64,000 nucleotides of DNA from Curtobacterium pusillum. Its GTDB lineage: Bacteria; Actinomycetota; Actinomycetes; Actinomycetales; Microbacteriaceae. Position 1 is the first letter of the stretch; each line of letters begins with the position of its first letter. The notes beneath the pieces were generated by a model, which was given only the letters and a program-made list of their open reading frames with translations, was not told the DNA's origin and made no database searches. Location: positions 52,959 through 116,958 of the forward strand of contig NZ_JABMCE010000069.1 of NCBI RefSeq assembly GCF_013359865.1, given 5' to 3'. The position numbers and the translations under genes are program-made. Positions 45,201 to 55,954 of this stretch are shown here, one piece after another.

Positions 45201-46142
45201 TCAGATCGATCCGGCGTCCACGCCGTGCTCGACGTCGCCGCGGGCCTCGAGCCACGTGTCGACGAAGTGCCGGTAGTTCGCCGCGATCAACGCCTCGGCC
45301 GCCTGGGTGTCGAGGTGCTCGCGGACGACGTCCTCGAGCGGCTCCTCCCAGTTGCTCCGGCCGATCGCGAAGCCGACGAAACCGTCGACCGGTGCCGCGG
45401 TTCGCAGCCAGTGGTCGAGCTGTTCCTCGGGCGCGTCCCGGCCGAGCACGATGCACTGCACGGCATCACGCCCGCCACGGCGAACCGTCCGGACGATGCG
45501 TTCCGCGTCGGCACGCTCGTCGAGGCCCTCGAGCTTCCACACGTCCGCCTCGACGCCGTGGTCCTGCAGGTACTCGACGACCTGCACGACGAGGTCGGGT
45601 CGGAGCTCCCGGTCGTAGTCGTCGACCGAGGCCTTCTGCGCATCGGTGCCAGGGACGAGGAGTTCGACGAGGAAGGGTCGCCCGGCGTCGTGCAGCGCGG
45701 ACGCGACGGCGGCCAGGTCGGACGCCTGCTGCTCCCGGTGCCCCGGGTCGAAGTCGGGGTTGTCCCGTACGAGCACCTTCACCCAGTCGGGGTCGAAGGC
45801 ATCGACGTGCGCCATCCAGTCGTCGCCGTACTCCAGCTCGAACCACTCGCGGCCCGAGCGTTCGACGGGCATCGCGAGCTGGAGGCCCGCCTCCTTGACG
45901 AGCCGGGCCACGTCGGCGCCGTAGCGCTCGTCGACCAGCACGCCGGTGCGCTCCCGGGACGCCCCGGCTGCGAGGGCCGTGAGGACGCCGCGGTAGACGA
46001 GCCGCTTGCCCGCGCGGACGCGCTCGGCCTCCGCTTCGTCGATCGGCTCACCGTCGGCCTCGTCGTAGGTGTGCTCCAGGAGCGAGGACCGCTGGTCCAT
46101 CGCGAACAGGAAGAGGGGGTGTGCTTCGTCCAGGTCCGGCAT
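45201..46142 (-). CDS. DUF2090 protein (IolC C-terminal-like)
   Basis: 313 aa TIM-barrel protein of the DUF2090 family, related to the C-terminal aldolase-like half of some IolC fusion proteins. Features: LFLFAMDQRSS (10-20), TGVLVDERYGADV (about 66-78), WVKVLVRDNPD, and VDVWKLEGLDE-like ADVWKLEG with the Lys expected of Schiff-base aldolases. Lacks the PfkB kinase domain. A sugar-phosphate aldolase role is possible; no inositol genes lie nearby. Convergent with nnrE, 3 bp between stops. Confidence 0.82.
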   Translation of the reverse strand: MPDLDEAHPLFLFAMDQRSSLLEHTYDEADGEPIDEAEAERVRAGKRLVYRGVLTALAAGASRERTGVLVDERYGADVARLVKEAGLQLAMPVERSGREWFELEYGDDWMAHVDAFDPDWVKVLVRDNPDFDPGHREQQASDLAAVASALHDAGRPFLVELLVPGTDAQKASVDDYDRELRPDLVVQVVEYLQDHGVEADVWKLEGLDERADAERIVRTVRRGGRDAVQCIVLGRDAPEEQLDHWLRTAAPVDGFVGFAIGRSNWEEPLEDVVREHLDTQAAEALIAANYRHFVDTWLEARGDVEHGVDAGSI

Positions 46143-46163
46143 GCCCCCGGTCTACTCCCCGTC

Positions 46164-46200
46164 GGTCGGTGCTCGGTCGGTGCTCGGTCGGTGCTCGGTC
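46164..46200. repeat. 11-bp tandem repeat upstream of zinc peptidase
   Basis: GGTCGGTGCTC is repeated three times exactly (46164-46196), then GGTC. The 11-bp period is one helical turn. It lies just upstream of the -35 region of the zinc metallopeptidase promoter; TACATT (46220-46225) ends 6 nt before its ATG. Confidence 0.75.
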
Positions 46201-46231
46201 ACGCGGGGGCGGTCACCCGTACATTCGGGGC

Positions 46232-47125
46232 ATGACGTTCAACGAGGACTCGCAGCTCAAGGGCGGGAAGGTCACGCGACGCGGCCGCGGCGCCGCGATC
46301 GGTGGTGGCGCGGTGGGCGTCGGCGCCATCGTCGTGTTCCTCATCGCGCAGTTCACCGGCGTGGACCTCAGCGGCATCGTCGGCGACGGCGGGGGCACCA
46401 CGCAGATCCAGCAGCAGGGCGACACGGTCGACGCCGCGAGCGAGTGCCGTACCGGACGCGACGCGAACCTCAAGGTCGAGTGCCGCATGGAGGGCGCGGC
46501 CGAATCCCTGGACGGCTACTGGACGTCGGAGGCGCGGACGCTCGGGATCTCGTACACGTCACCCGGGTTCGTGCTGTTCAGCGGGTCGACCGACACCGGC
46601 TGTGGCCAGGCGTCCGCCGCGACCGGCCCGTTCTACTGCCCGCCGGACCGGGCGATCTACCTCGACACGGCCTTCTACGACGACCTGCAGTCGGAGTACG
46701 GCTCGTCGGGCGGCCCGCTGGCGCAGATGTACGTCGTCGCCCACGAGTGGGGCCACCACGTACAGCAGCTCCAGGGCGCCTTCGCCGGCACCGACCGCTC
46801 GGGCACGGGGGCGTCGTCCGGCAGCGTCCGCGTGGAACTGCAGGCCGACTGCTACGCCGGGGCGTGGGTCGGCGATGCCGCGACCACGAAGGACGCGAAC
46901 GGCGAGACCTTCTTCGAGCCGATCACGCGGTCGCAGATCGACGACGCACTGTCCGCCGCGAGCGCCGTCGGCGACGACAGCATCCAGGAGCGCTCGAGCG
47001 GCCACGTCGACCCGGACACGTTCACGCACGGGTCGAGCGAGCAGCGTCAGAACTGGTTCCTGCGCGGCTACCAGCGCGGCGCGACGGGCTGCGACACCTT
47101 CAGCGTGCCGGGGTCGTCCCTGTAG
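46232..47125 (+). CDS. Neutral zinc metallopeptidase (YpfJ family)
   Basis: 297 aa membrane-anchored protease. One helix (about 21-42) is followed by an extracytoplasmic catalytic domain with the zinc motif HEWGH (171-175), a downstream E in VELQADCYAGAWV as third ligand region, and cysteine pairs (C72/C84, C124/C136) suited to disulfides. Function of the family is poorly known. ATG 46232 is probably leaderless behind TACATT; 11-bp tandem repeats upstream may bind a regulator. Convergent with the DsbA-like gene. Confidence 0.88.
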   Translation: MTFNEDSQLKGGKVTRRGRGAAIGGGAVGVGAIVVFLIAQFTGVDLSGIVGDGGGTTQIQQQGDTVDAASECRTGRDANLKVECRMEGAAESLDGYWTSEARTLGISYTSPGFVLFSGSTDTGCGQASAATGPFYCPPDRAIYLDTAFYDDLQSEYGSSGGPLAQMYVVAHEWGHHVQQLQGAFAGTDRSGTGASSGSVRVELQADCYAGAWVGDAATTKDANGETFFEPITRSQIDDALSAASAVGDDSIQERSSGHVDPDTFTHGSSEQRQNWFLRGYQRGATGCDTFSVPGSSL

Positions 47126-47140
47126 GACGCCAGGGCCGGG

Positions 47141-48073
47141 TCAGCTCGAGGGGGTCGCGCTCGGCGACGAGGTCCGGCCCGGGGTGGCGCTCGGCGTCGG
47201 GGTCGGGGTCGCCTCGCTCGCTCCGGCCGCCGTCACGACGAAGGTCCGGAAGTCGTCGTTCGTGATCGGCGACGTCAGCTCGTAGTGCTGCCCGTTCACG
47301 AGCACGAGGGGCGTGCCGGGGAACTCCTTCAGCGTCGACCCGGGGATGTCCCCGCCGGACACGGCACTGGTCCGCTCGTCGATCCACTTGCTGTAGGTCT
47401 GGTCCTGGATGCACTTCGTGATGGCCGACCGCTTCTGCAGCCCGTCCACACCCGTGACGACCTTCGTGAGCTGGGCGTCGGTGAGACCGGCCGTGCCCTC
47501 CTCCGGCTGCTTCGCGAACAGCGCCCTGTTCACGGCGAAGAACCGGTCCGGGGAGTTGTCCGCGACGCAGGCCGCGGCGTTCGCGGCGCGCAGGGAGTAC
47601 TTCGTGCCCTGCGAGCGGTTCGACAGGATCGCGACGGGGTGGATGTCCACCGTGGCCGCTCCGGAGTCGACGAGGCTCTCGATGTAGTCGCTGTTCGCGT
47701 CCTCGAACTGACCGCACACCGGGCAGAGGTAGTCGACGTACATCGTGATGCGCACGGCGCCGGAGCCGTCGGTGGCGGTCGGTGCCGGGGACGCCGAGGA
47801 CGCGGTCACGGCCTTGAGGTCCTGGCCGATCGTGATGCCGCCCTGCGACATGTTCGACGGCCCCGGGCCCGCGGGCTTCACGGAGTCGACGAGGACGAGC
47901 GTCACGATCGTCGCCGCGGCCAGCAGCACGACGCCGAGGCCGATCTGCAGGCCGAGCCGGAGACCGCGCTGGCGTCGTTTCTGCTGGGCACGGGCACGCT
48001 GGGCGCGCTGTCGTGCTGCTTCGCGTCGCTCGTTCCGCGCGGCGCGGGCGTCACCCTCGGGGCGGTTGGTCAT
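47141..48073 (-). CDS. DsbA-like thioredoxin-fold membrane protein
   Basis: 310 aa. A highly basic cytoplasmic N-terminus (1-38), one membrane helix (about 41-63), then an extracytoplasmic thioredoxin-fold domain with the redox motif CPVC (117-120, in VDYLCPVCGQFED) and a further Cys pair in the inserted helical domain. The cis-Pro loop is in FPGTPLVLVNG. The tail is Thr/Ser/Pro-rich. Likely catalyses disulfide formation or isomerisation outside the membrane; the neighbouring secreted zinc peptidase contains cysteines and could be a client. The ATG has GAGGACC upstream. Confidence 0.9.
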   Translation of the reverse strand: MTNRPEGDARAARNERREAARQRAQRARAQQKRRQRGLRLGLQIGLGVVLLAAATIVTLVLVDSVKPAGPGPSNMSQGGITIGQDLKAVTASSASPAPTATDGSGAVRITMYVDYLCPVCGQFEDANSDYIESLVDSGAATVDIHPVAILSNRSQGTKYSLRAANAAACVADNSPDRFFAVNRALFAKQPEEGTAGLTDAQLTKVVTGVDGLQKRSAITKCIQDQTYSKWIDERTSAVSGGDIPGSTLKEFPGTPLVLVNGQHYELTSPITNDDFRTFVVTAAGASEATPTPTPSATPGRTSSPSATPSS

Positions 48074-48316
48074 GCGTCGATGGTCCTCACTTGGTCGTCG
48101 TCCGCACGGCCTCCCCCGCACAGGCGGACGGACCCGCCGATTGTAGTGGCCCTTCCCCGAACAACCACCCAACCACACGAAGCACTGGCGCTCCCGAGGG
48201 AGATCGTGTTGTATGAACCTCGATGGTCGACGGCGACCATCCGGGGCCCGCACGGGCAACCGCTTCACTCGGATCGTCCGGCACGTACCTGCCGGTGAAG
48301 GAAGGACCGAACGCTC

Positions 48317-49417
<1,101 letters not shown>

Positions 49418-49435
49418 CGCTGGAAGGTCCGAACA

Positions 49436-49467
49436 GGAGGCGCGGTGCCAGCTGGCACCGCGCCTCC
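49436..49467. terminator. Perfect 32-bp palindrome after ABC ATPase, GGAGGCGCGG family
   Basis: GGAGGCGCGGTGCCAG followed directly by its reverse complement, 18 bp after the ATPase stop and 30 bp before the DUF4032 start. As RNA it forms a long stem; probable terminator of the ATPase gene. Confidence 0.82.
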
Positions 49468-49497
49468 CGTCCGTCAGTACGCACCACAGGAGCAACC

Positions 49498-50811
49498 GTG
49501 CCCGACTCCATGTCCATCACCGCCGCCACCGTCGACCCCGGGCTCCTCGACCTGCCGTGGGACCTGCCCCTCGCGGACTGGCCGGATGAGACGATCGTCG
49601 CGCTGCCGAAGGGCATCTCCCGGCACCTCGTGCGCTTCGTGCAGCTCGGCGGCTACGTCGTCGCCGTGAAGGAGACCGGCGAGGAGGTGGCACGCTCCGA
49701 GTACGAGATGCTCCGGACGCTGCAGCGCATGGACGTGCCGTGCGTCGATCCCGTCGCCGTCATCACGAACCGGGTGAGCGCCGACGGCGAAGCCCTGCAC
49801 CCCGTGCTCGTGACGCGGCACCTGCGCTTCTCGCTGCCGTACCGCGCGCTGTACTCGCAGACGCTGCGGCCCGAGACCGCCACGCGCCTCGTCGACGCCC
49901 TCGCGCTGCTCCTCGTGCGCCTGCACGTCATCGGCTTCTACTGGGGCGACGTCTCACTGTCGAACACCCTGTTCCGCCGCGACGCGGGCGCCTTCGCCGC
50001 GTACCTCGTCGACGCCGAGACCGGGAAGCTCTACCCGGGCGGCCTGTCGAACGGGCAGCGCGAGAACGACCTCGAGGTCGCCCGTGTCAACATCGCCGGC
50101 GAACTGCTCGACCTCGAAGCCGGCGGCCGGCTCGACGAGAACGCCGACGCGGTCGACGTGTCGAACCGGATCGTCGCGCAGTACCGCACGCTCTGGAAGG
50201 AGCTCACCGGCACCGAGCAGTTCGACGTGAAGGAGCGCTGGCGCATCAACGACCGCGTCGAACGGCTCAACGCGCTCGGCTTCGACATCGAGGAGCTCTC
50301 GATCCACACGACCGAGGGTGGTTCCCAGGTGCGGATCCAGCCGAAGGTGGTGGACGCCGGACACCACCAGCGGCGGCTGCTGCGCCTGACCGGCCTGGAC
50401 GCCGGCGAGAACCAGGCCCGGCGGCTCCTCAACGACCTCGACTCGTACCGGGCGCGCAACGGCCGCGACCAGCTCGATGAGGAGATGGTGGCGCACGAGT
50501 GGGTCTCGAAGGTGTTCGAGCCGGTGATCCGGTCGATTCCGCGGGACCTCCGGGGGCGCCTCGAGCCGGCCGAGGTGTTCCACGAGCTGCTCGAGCACCG
50601 CTGGTTCATGTCCCAGGAGGAAGAGCGTTCGGTCTCCCTGCCGGAGGCCACGACCGCGTACATCAACGATGTGCTGCGGCACCGCCGTGACGAGCGGCTG
50701 CTCATCAACCCGCCGACGTCGTCGATGACCCTGCCGATCCCGACGGTGTCCTCGGCCGACGGCGCCCCGGCGTCGCCGGACGACGTCGAGGACTGGCGCG
50801 CGAGCGTCTGA
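49498..50811 (+). CDS. DUF4032 protein, kinase-like fold
   Basis: 437 aa, actinobacterial DUF4032 family. The N-terminal two-thirds has a protein-kinase-like layout: VAVKETGEEVARSEYEMLR (about 54-72) with a candidate ATP-binding Lys and Glu, then GFYWGDVSLSNTLF (about 143-156) and AYLVDAETG, resembling the catalytic HxD-N and DxE loops. The C-terminal third is DUF4032 proper (QVRIQPKVVDAGHHQRRL). Whether it phosphorylates anything is unknown. Starts at GTG 49498 behind AGGAG. Convergent with rlmB. Confidence 0.85.
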   Translation: MPDSMSITAATVDPGLLDLPWDLPLADWPDETIVALPKGISRHLVRFVQLGGYVVAVKETGEEVARSEYEMLRTLQRMDVPCVDPVAVITNRVSADGEALHPVLVTRHLRFSLPYRALYSQTLRPETATRLVDALALLLVRLHVIGFYWGDVSLSNTLFRRDAGAFAAYLVDAETGKLYPGGLSNGQRENDLEVARVNIAGELLDLEAGGRLDENADAVDVSNRIVAQYRTLWKELTGTEQFDVKERWRINDRVERLNALGFDIEELSIHTTEGGSQVRIQPKVVDAGHHQRRLLRLTGLDAGENQARRLLNDLDSYRARNGRDQLDEEMVAHEWVSKVFEPVIRSIPRDLRGRLEPAEVFHELLEHRWFMSQEEERSVSLPEATTAYINDVLRHRRDERLLINPPTSSMTLPIPTVSSADGAPASPDDVEDWRASV

Positions 50812-50828
50812 CGCCGCGCACCCTCCTC

Positions 50829-50902
50829 CCGCAAAACGCAAGGTGGGCGGTTTCTCGCAGGGGTGTACCGCTGCGAGAAACCGCCGTCGTTGCGTCTTGC
50901 GG
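50829..50902. terminator. Bidirectional terminator, CGCAAAACGCAA-type repeat copy 2
   Basis: Arms 50829-50860 and 50871-50902 pair in 28 of 32 positions around a 10-nt loop. Lies between convergent DUF4032 and rlmB genes. Shares GCAAAACGCAA, GTGGGCGGTT and TCTCGCAG-like blocks with the copy at 27349-27410. Confidence 0.85.
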
Positions 50903-50907
50903 AGGGG

Positions 50908-51918
50908 CTACTCGGCGCGACGGCGCCGGGCGACCTCCCACAGGGTGACGCTCGCGGCGATGCCCGCGTTGAGCGACTCCGTCGCGCTCGAGATCGGGAT
51001 CGACACGATGGCGTCGCACGTCTCGGTGACGAGGCGCGACAGGCCCTTGCCCTCCGAACCGACGACGATCACGATCGGACGGTCGGCGAGCTCGAGCTGA
51101 TCGAGCTGGACGTCCCCGTCGCCGGCGAGCCCCAGCACGAAGAGCCCCATCGACTTGAGGGACTTCAGCGTCTGCGTGAGGTTCGGGGCCATCGCCACGG
51201 GCGTGCGCGCGGCCGCACCCGCAGAGGTCTTCCACGCGCTCGCGGTCACACCGACCGAGCGGCGCTGCGGCACGATGACACCGTGTCCGCCGAACGCTGC
51301 CGTCGAACGGATGATCGCGCCGAGGTTCCGCGGATCGGTGATGCCGTCGAGAGCGACGACCAGCGGGACCTCGTCCTTCGCGAAGGCCCGCTCGACCAGG
51401 TCCTCCGCGACGGCGTACTCGTACGCCGGCACCTTGAGCGCGACGCCCTGGTGCACGCTGTCGTGCCCGGTGATGCGGTCGAGCTCGGGACGCATGATCT
51501 CCATGATCGGCACGCCGCGGTGGTTGGCGAGCGCGAGGATCTCCTTCACGCGGTCATCGACCTCGATCCGGGCGGCGATGTACAGCGTCGTGGAGGGGGT
51601 CTTCGTGCGCAGGGCCTCGAGCACCGAGTTCCGACCGGTGACCAGCTCGGAGTCGTCGGTCTTCCGCTGCGGCGGACGAGCGGTCCGCTGCTGCGGCGCA
51701 CTCGACGCACCGTGCCGACCGCGCGCGGCCTCGTAGCGCTCCTTCGCGGCCTTGCGCTTGCCCGCCGGGTGGTACGGGCGGTCCTCGGCCTTCGGCGTCG
51801 GCTTGCGCCCCTCGAGCGCCTGCGCACCCTGTCCGCCGGAGCCGACCTGCTTGTTGCCCTTGCGGCCCGAGCGGACGGCGCCGGGCCGACCCTTCTTGCT
51901 CCCCGAGACGTTCTTCAT
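50908..51918 (-). CDS. rlmB: 23S rRNA (guanosine-2'-O-) methyltransferase RlmB
   Basis: SpoU-family methyltransferase, 336 aa, probably modifying G2251 of 23S rRNA. A basic, Gly/Ser/Arg-rich, likely disordered N-terminus (1-85) is followed by the substrate-binding domain (about 90-165) and the SPOUT knot with motif 1 LDGITDPRNLGAIIRST, motif 2 GSEGKGLS and motif 3 IPISSATESLNAGIAASV. ATG 51918 has a GGAGAGAG site. It is the last gene of the carD-ispDF-cysS-rlmB operon, 28 bp after cysS. Confidence 0.94.
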   Translation of the reverse strand: MKNVSGSKKGRPGAVRSGRKGNKQVGSGGQGAQALEGRKPTPKAEDRPYHPAGKRKAAKERYEAARGRHGASSAPQQRTARPPQRKTDDSELVTGRNSVLEALRTKTPSTTLYIAARIEVDDRVKEILALANHRGVPIMEIMRPELDRITGHDSVHQGVALKVPAYEYAVAEDLVERAFAKDEVPLVVALDGITDPRNLGAIIRSTAAFGGHGVIVPQRRSVGVTASAWKTSAGAAARTPVAMAPNLTQTLKSLKSMGLFVLGLAGDGDVQLDQLELADRPIVIVVGSEGKGLSRLVTETCDAIVSIPISSATESLNAGIAASVTLWEVARRRRAE

Positions 51919-51946
51919 TGCTCTCTCCTGTCCGGCACGGCCGTTG

Positions 51947-53356
51947 TCAGGCGATGCTCCAGCGTGTACCTGCTGCGGTGTCTTCGATCGTGATGCCCGC
52001 GGATGCGAGGTCGTCGCGCACGCGGTCGGCCGTGGCGAAGTCGCGTGCGGCCCGGGCGTCGGCGCGCTCCTGCACGAGGCGTTCGACGAGGGCTGCGAGC
52101 GGTGCGGCCGATGCGTCGTGACCACCGCCCGACCAGTGGGCGGCTCGCGGGTCGATGCCGAGCACCTCCACCATCGCGGCCACCTGATGGTACGCGGTTC
52201 CGAGCGCTTCCGCATCGTCGGCGTCCAGGGCGGCGTTCCCGGCACGCACGGTCTCGTGCAGCACGGCGAGGGCTTGGGGCACCGCGAGGTCGTCGTCCAT
52301 GGCGTCGGCGAACGCCTCGGGCACGCCCGGAGCGTCGGCGAGGTGCACGCCCTCGAGCCGCTCCTCGGCGCGCGCCAGGAAGCCGTCGATGCGGTCGTAC
52401 GCGGCCTCGGCCTCGGCGAGGGAGCCGTCGTGGTGGTCGATCGACGAGCGGTAGTGCGCCGCGCCGAGGAAGTACCGGACCACCGCGGGGCGGGCGGAAC
52501 CGAGGAAGTCCGCGGCGAAGATCGAGTTGCCGAGCGACTTCGACATCTTCTGCCCGTCCACCGACACGAGGCCGTTGTGCAGCCAGTACGACGCGAAGGG
52601 GTCCCCCGCGGCGGTCGACTGCGCGAGCTCGTTCTCGTGGTGCGGGAAGCGGAGGTCGAGTCCGCCGCCGTGAATGTCGAACGCCGGGCCGAGGTAGCGC
52701 CGGGACATCGCTGAGCACTCGATGTGCCAGCCCGGTCGGCCGGGTCCCCAGGGCGATTCCCAGGTGGCAGTCGACGGTTCGCCGGGCTTCGCACCCTTCC
52801 ACAGGGCGAAGTCGCGGGGGTCGCGCTTGCCGCGGGGATCGGCGTCGGTGGCCTCGACCATGTCCTCGCGACGCTGGCGTGTCAGCGCGCCGTAGGACTG
52901 CCAGCTGCCGGTGTCGAAGTACACGTCGCCCGACCCGTCGGCCGCGGCGTACGCGTGCCCGCGGTCGATGAGCCTCTGGATGATGTCGTGCATCTGCGGC
53001 ACGCTCGCGGTCGCGCGGGGCTCGTACGTCGGCGGCAGGATGCCGAGCGCGTTGTACGCCGCCGTGAACTCGAGCTCGACGCGGTACGCACGCGCGAACC
53101 ACTGCTCGTCGGTGTCGGCCGCGAGGTCGAGCACCTTGTCGTCGATGTCGGTGACGTTGCGGACGAGGGTGACCCGGTAGCCGCGGTACGTGAGCCAACG
53201 ACGCCAGATGTCGTACACCAGCGCGGAGCGGAGGTGTCCGATGTGCGGCGAGGACTGCACGGTCGGACCGCACACGTACATGCTCACCTGTCCGTCGACC
53301 AGCGGGACGAGGTCGACGACGGCAGCGGCGCGGGAGTCGTACAGGCGAACGGTCAC
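51947..53356 (-). CDS. cysS: Cysteinyl-tRNA synthetase
   Basis: Charges tRNA-Cys. 469 aa, class I synthetase. HIGH motif at 38-41 ([10 protein letters not shown]), KMSKS near residue 270 ([11 protein letters not shown]), and zinc ligands including C29 and the Cys and His of [11 protein letters not shown] start at 53356, 17 bp after the ispDF stop, so it is co-transcribed with it. The order ispDF-cysS-rlmB is conserved in actinobacteria. MshC, the related mycothiol ligase, lacks the C-terminal anticodon domain present here. Confidence 0.95.
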   Translation of the reverse strand: MTVRLYDSRAAAVVDLVPLVDGQVSMYVCGPTVQSSPHIGHLRSALVYDIWRRWLTYRGYRVTLVRNVTDIDDKVLDLAADTDEQWFARAYRVELEFTAAYNALGILPPTYEPRATASVPQMHDIIQRLIDRGHAYAAADGSGDVYFDTGSWQSYGALTRQRREDMVEATDADPRGKRDPRDFALWKGAKPGEPSTATWESPWGPGRPGWHIECSAMSRRYLGPAFDIHGGGLDLRFPHHENELAQSTAAGDPFASYWLHNGLVSVDGQKMSKSLGNSIFAADFLGSARPAVVRYFLGAAHYRSSIDHHDGSLAEAEAAYDRIDGFLARAEERLEGVHLADAPGVPEAFADAMDDDLAVPQALAVLHETVRAGNAALDADDAEALGTAYHQVAAMVEVLGIDPRAAHWSGGGHDASAAPLAALVERLVQERADARAARDFATADRVRDDLASAGITIEDTAAGTRWSIA

Positions 53357-53373
53357 GCCCCAAGCCTAGGACG

Positions 53374-54537
53374 TCAGGCGGGTCGGACGACGGCCGTCGC
53401 GATCGCGGCGAGCCCCTCGCCGCGACCCGTGAACCCGAGGCCGTCCGTGGTCGTGCCGGAGACCGCCACGGGAGCCCCGACGACCGCCGCCAGGGCGTCC
53501 TGCATCTCCGTGCGCCGGGCGCCGATGCGCGGCCGGTTGCCGATCACCTGCACGGTGACGGACACCGGCTCGAGCCCGGCACCCGCCAGCGCTTCGACGG
53601 CGCCGCGGACGAACACGTCGCCGGCCGCTCCTGCGTAGGCGGGGTCGGACGTGCCGAAGCGGCCGCCGATGTCCCCGAGCGCGCCCGCGGAGAGCAGTGC
53701 GTCGCAGACCGCGTGCGCGACCGCATCGCCGTCGCTGTGCCCGGACAGCCCGGCCTCACCCGGGAAGTCGAGCAGGCCGACGCGGCAGGGAGCGGCCGCG
53801 TCGAACGCGTGCACGTCGACGCCGAATCCGACCCGCACGGTGTCGGGGACCGCGGAACGGGCCCGGACGATCGACTCGGCGCGGCCGAGGTCCCACGGGG
53901 TCGTGATCTTGAACGCGTCGGCGTCGCCCGCGACGAACCGCACGGTGCCGCCCGCCGCCTGGAACACCCCGGCGTCGTCGGTCTCGGACCGCGACGACGC
54001 GGCGTACGCCTGCCGGAGCGCGGCGAGCGGGAAGCCCTGCGGTGTCTGCACCCCGACGAGCGCCGCACGGTCGACGGTCTCGACGACGACGTCGCCATCG
54101 ACCCGCTTGATCGTGTCCGTCACCGGCAGCGCGGGCACGAAACCCGCTCCGGCACCGGCCAGCACGGCGTCGAACACACGCCCGAACTGTGCGGCCGGGG
54201 TCAGGCACCGGGCCGCGTCGTGCACCAGCACCGCGGTGACGGAGTCCGGCAGGACTGCCAGGCCGGCCTCGACCGAGGCGTGGCGATCCGCGCCTCCGGG
54301 GACCACCGCCGTGTACGCGACCGCAGCGCCCGCGACGGACGCGACCAGCGCACGACACTCGTCGAGGTGGGTCGCCGGTGCGACGACCACGACCAGTGCC
54401 GGTGACGGCAACGTGAAGAGCGGTGCGAGCGCGCGCTCCAGCATCAGCGAGCCGGCGACGGGCACGAACGCCTTCGCCGTGCCGATCCCGAGCCGCGTGC
54501 CGGACCCGGCCGCAACGACGACGACCGCCCTGTCCAC
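53374..54537 (-). CDS. ispDF: Bifunctional IspD/IspF (MEP isoprenoid pathway)
   Basis: 387-aa fusion of two non-consecutive MEP-pathway enzymes. Residues 1-228: IspD, the CTP:2-C-methyl-D-erythritol-4-phosphate cytidylyltransferase, with [12 protein letters not shown] and VHDAARCLT. Residues 233-387: IspF, 2-C-methyl-D-erythritol-2,4-cyclodiphosphate synthase, with metal ligands D241 and H243 (GVDVHAF) and H275 ([10 protein letters not shown]). The start is uncertain: GTG 54537 is the only reasonable codon, although GAAGG abuts it. Lies between carD and cysS. Confidence 0.92.
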   Translation of the reverse strand: MDRAVVVVAAGSGTRLGIGTAKAFVPVAGSLMLERALAPLFTLPSPALVVVVAPATHLDECRALVASVAGAAVAYTAVVPGGADRHASVEAGLAVLPDSVTAVLVHDAARCLTPAAQFGRVFDAVLAGAGAGFVPALPVTDTIKRVDGDVVVETVDRAALVGVQTPQGFPLAALRQAYAASSRSETDDAGVFQAAGGTVRFVAGDADAFKITTPWDLGRAESIVRARSAVPDTVRVGFGVDVHAFDAAAPCRVGLLDFPGEAGLSGHSDGDAVAHAVCDALLSAGALGDIGGRFGTSDPAYAGAAGDVFVRGAVEALAGAGLEPVSVTVQVIGNRPRIGARRTEMQDALAAVVGAPVAVSGTTTDGLGFTGRGEGLAAIATAVVRPA

Positions 54538-54586
54538 CCCTTCGGGGAACAGAACGGTCGAGGACGTGTTCAGTGGTTCAGTGCGC

Positions 54587-55069
54587 TCAGGAGGCGAGGA
54601 CCTCGTCGAGGACGGTCGATGCCTGGTCCTCGTCGGTCTTCTCGGCCAGGGCCAGCTCGGAGATGAGGATCTGCCGCGCCTTGGCGAGCATCCGCTTCTC
54701 CCCCGCGGACAGGCCGCGGTCCTGGTCGCGGCGCCAGAGGTCGCGGACGACCTCGGACACCTTGATGACGTCACCCGAAGCGAGCTTCTCGAGGTTCGCC
54801 TTGTAGCGGCGCGACCAGTTCGTGGGCTCCTCGGTGAAGGGGGCACGCAGGACCTCGAACACCTTGTCGAGGCCTTCCTTGCCGATCACGTCGCGAACAC
54901 CGACCAGGTCGACGTTGTCCGCCGGCACCTCGATCGTCAGGTCACCCTGGGTGACCCGCAGCTTCAGGTAGACCTTTTCCTCGCCCTTGATGACGCGCGT
55001 CTTGACTTCAGAGATGGTTGCCGCCCCGTGGTGGGGGTAGACGACGGTCTCGCCGACCTCGAATTGCAT
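54587..55069 (-). CDS. carD: CarD-family RNA polymerase-binding regulator
   Basis: 160-aa global regulator that binds the RNA polymerase beta subunit and stabilises open promoter complexes, notably at rRNA genes. The N-terminal Tudor-like domain begins [20 protein letters not shown]; the C-terminal helical domain (about 70-160) includes [28 protein letters not shown] with the conserved Trp that contacts DNA. First gene of the carD-ispDF-cysS-rlmB operon. ATG 55069 has a GGAG site. A palindrome lies upstream, shared with the divergent lipoprotein gene. Confidence 0.96.
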   Translation of the reverse strand: MQFEVGETVVYPHHGAATISEVKTRVIKGEEKVYLKLRVTQGDLTIEVPADNVDLVGVRDVIGKEGLDKVFEVLRAPFTEEPTNWSRRYKANLEKLASGDVIKVSEVVRDLWRRDQDRGLSAGEKRMLAKARQILISELALAEKTDEDQASTVLDEVLAS

Positions 55070-55117
55070 GTATCAGGCTCCGTTCCGAGACACCCAGTTT
55101 ACCACAAGCAATTTTCG

Positions 55118-55135
55118 GGTAAGGGCGGCCTTACC
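55118..55135. promoter_or_regulatory. Palindrome between carD and lipoprotein genes
   Basis: GGTAAGG-GCGG-CCTTACC, a perfect 7-bp inverted repeat in the divergent promoter region, candidate operator. TAGGAT (55158-55163) is the likely -10 of the lipoprotein gene, followed by a small palindrome GGACCG-TC-CGGTCC (55171-55184). Confidence 0.5.
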
Positions 55136-55210
55136 ACGGGCCCACCCGGGTGATCGCTAGGATGGTGCTCGGACCGTCCGGTCCACATCGTGATCTTCCG
55201 GAGGAATCTC

Positions 55211-55834
55211 TTGCGAGCTCGGGTACTCGTGTCCGTCGCCGTTGCGGCAACCATCGCGCTCGGCGCCACCGGCTGCGAGTTCATGTCGCCCGCACAGACC
55301 ACGGAGATCAAGCAGATCACCGACGGTGTCAACGTGTCGACGGGCAAGATCGACGTCCGCAACGCGCTGCTCATCGCGGACGACGCCGACGGCGCCCGCT
55401 TCGTCGGCACGCTCGTGAACAACTCCGAGAAGGGCGACATCACCCTCTCGATCGAGGTCGGCGGGGACACGCAGACCGTGACGGTCCCGGCGAACACCCA
55501 CATCGACCTCGGCGCGGCCGCCGCCCCGACGGCCCAGGCCACCGCGCCCACGGAAACGGGCGACGAGACGACGCAGGGCACGAAGGCCGGCAAGTCGGAG
55601 GACGTCGTCTTCGACGACGCCGACACCAAGCCCGGTTCGCTCGTGAAGGTCTACTTCTCGTACTCCGGCGCCGAGGGCGTCTCCGCCAGCGTGCCGGTGC
55701 TGACCAGCGCGCAGGAGGAGTACGCGACGCTCGCGCCGACCTCCACGCCGGAACCGACCGGCGAGGCCACGCTCCCGGTCGAGACGCCCGCCGCGACGCC
55801 GACCGACGCGGCCACGCAGGACGCCGGCCAGTAG
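55211..55834 (+). CDS. Hypothetical secreted lipoprotein
   Basis: 207 aa. Lipoprotein signal: basic start, hydrophobic core VLVSVAVAATIALGATGC with lipobox GATGC, then a mature domain (about 30-155) of predicted beta strands (RNALLIADDADGARFVGTLVNN...) and a Thr/Pro/Ala/Glu-rich tail. Resembles DNA-copper-type or DUF461-like lipoproteins only loosely; I do not assign a family. I chose TTG 55211 because GGAGGAATCTC is placed ideally before it; a GTG 21 bp upstream has no such site. Divergent from carD, closed by a strong bidirectional hairpin. Confidence 0.8.
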   Translation: MRARVLVSVAVAATIALGATGCEFMSPAQTTEIKQITDGVNVSTGKIDVRNALLIADDADGARFVGTLVNNSEKGDITLSIEVGGDTQTVTVPANTHIDLGAAAAPTAQATAPTETGDETTQGTKAGKSEDVVFDDADTKPGSLVKVYFSYSGAEGVSASVPVLTSAQEEYATLAPTSTPEPTGEATLPVETPAATPTDAATQDAGQ

Positions 55835-55851
55835 CCACCACAGGCTCCGGA

Positions 55852-55916
55852 GCGCTTCAGACCGGAGGCCCGGTGCACGTCCCACGGACGTGCACCGGGC
55901 CTCCAGTCTGAAGCGC
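55852..55916. terminator. Bidirectional hairpin between lipoprotein and regX3 genes
   Basis: Arms 55852-55880 and 55888-55916 pair in 28 of 29 positions (GCGCTTCAGACCGGAGGCCC...), loop CCCACGG. The core GGAGGCCCGGTGC is a variant of the GGAGGCGCGGTGC family. Serves both convergent genes. Confidence 0.85.
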
Positions 55917-55954
55917 GGCGCGCTGGGCGCGACCATGGGCCGCGACCCGTCGGG

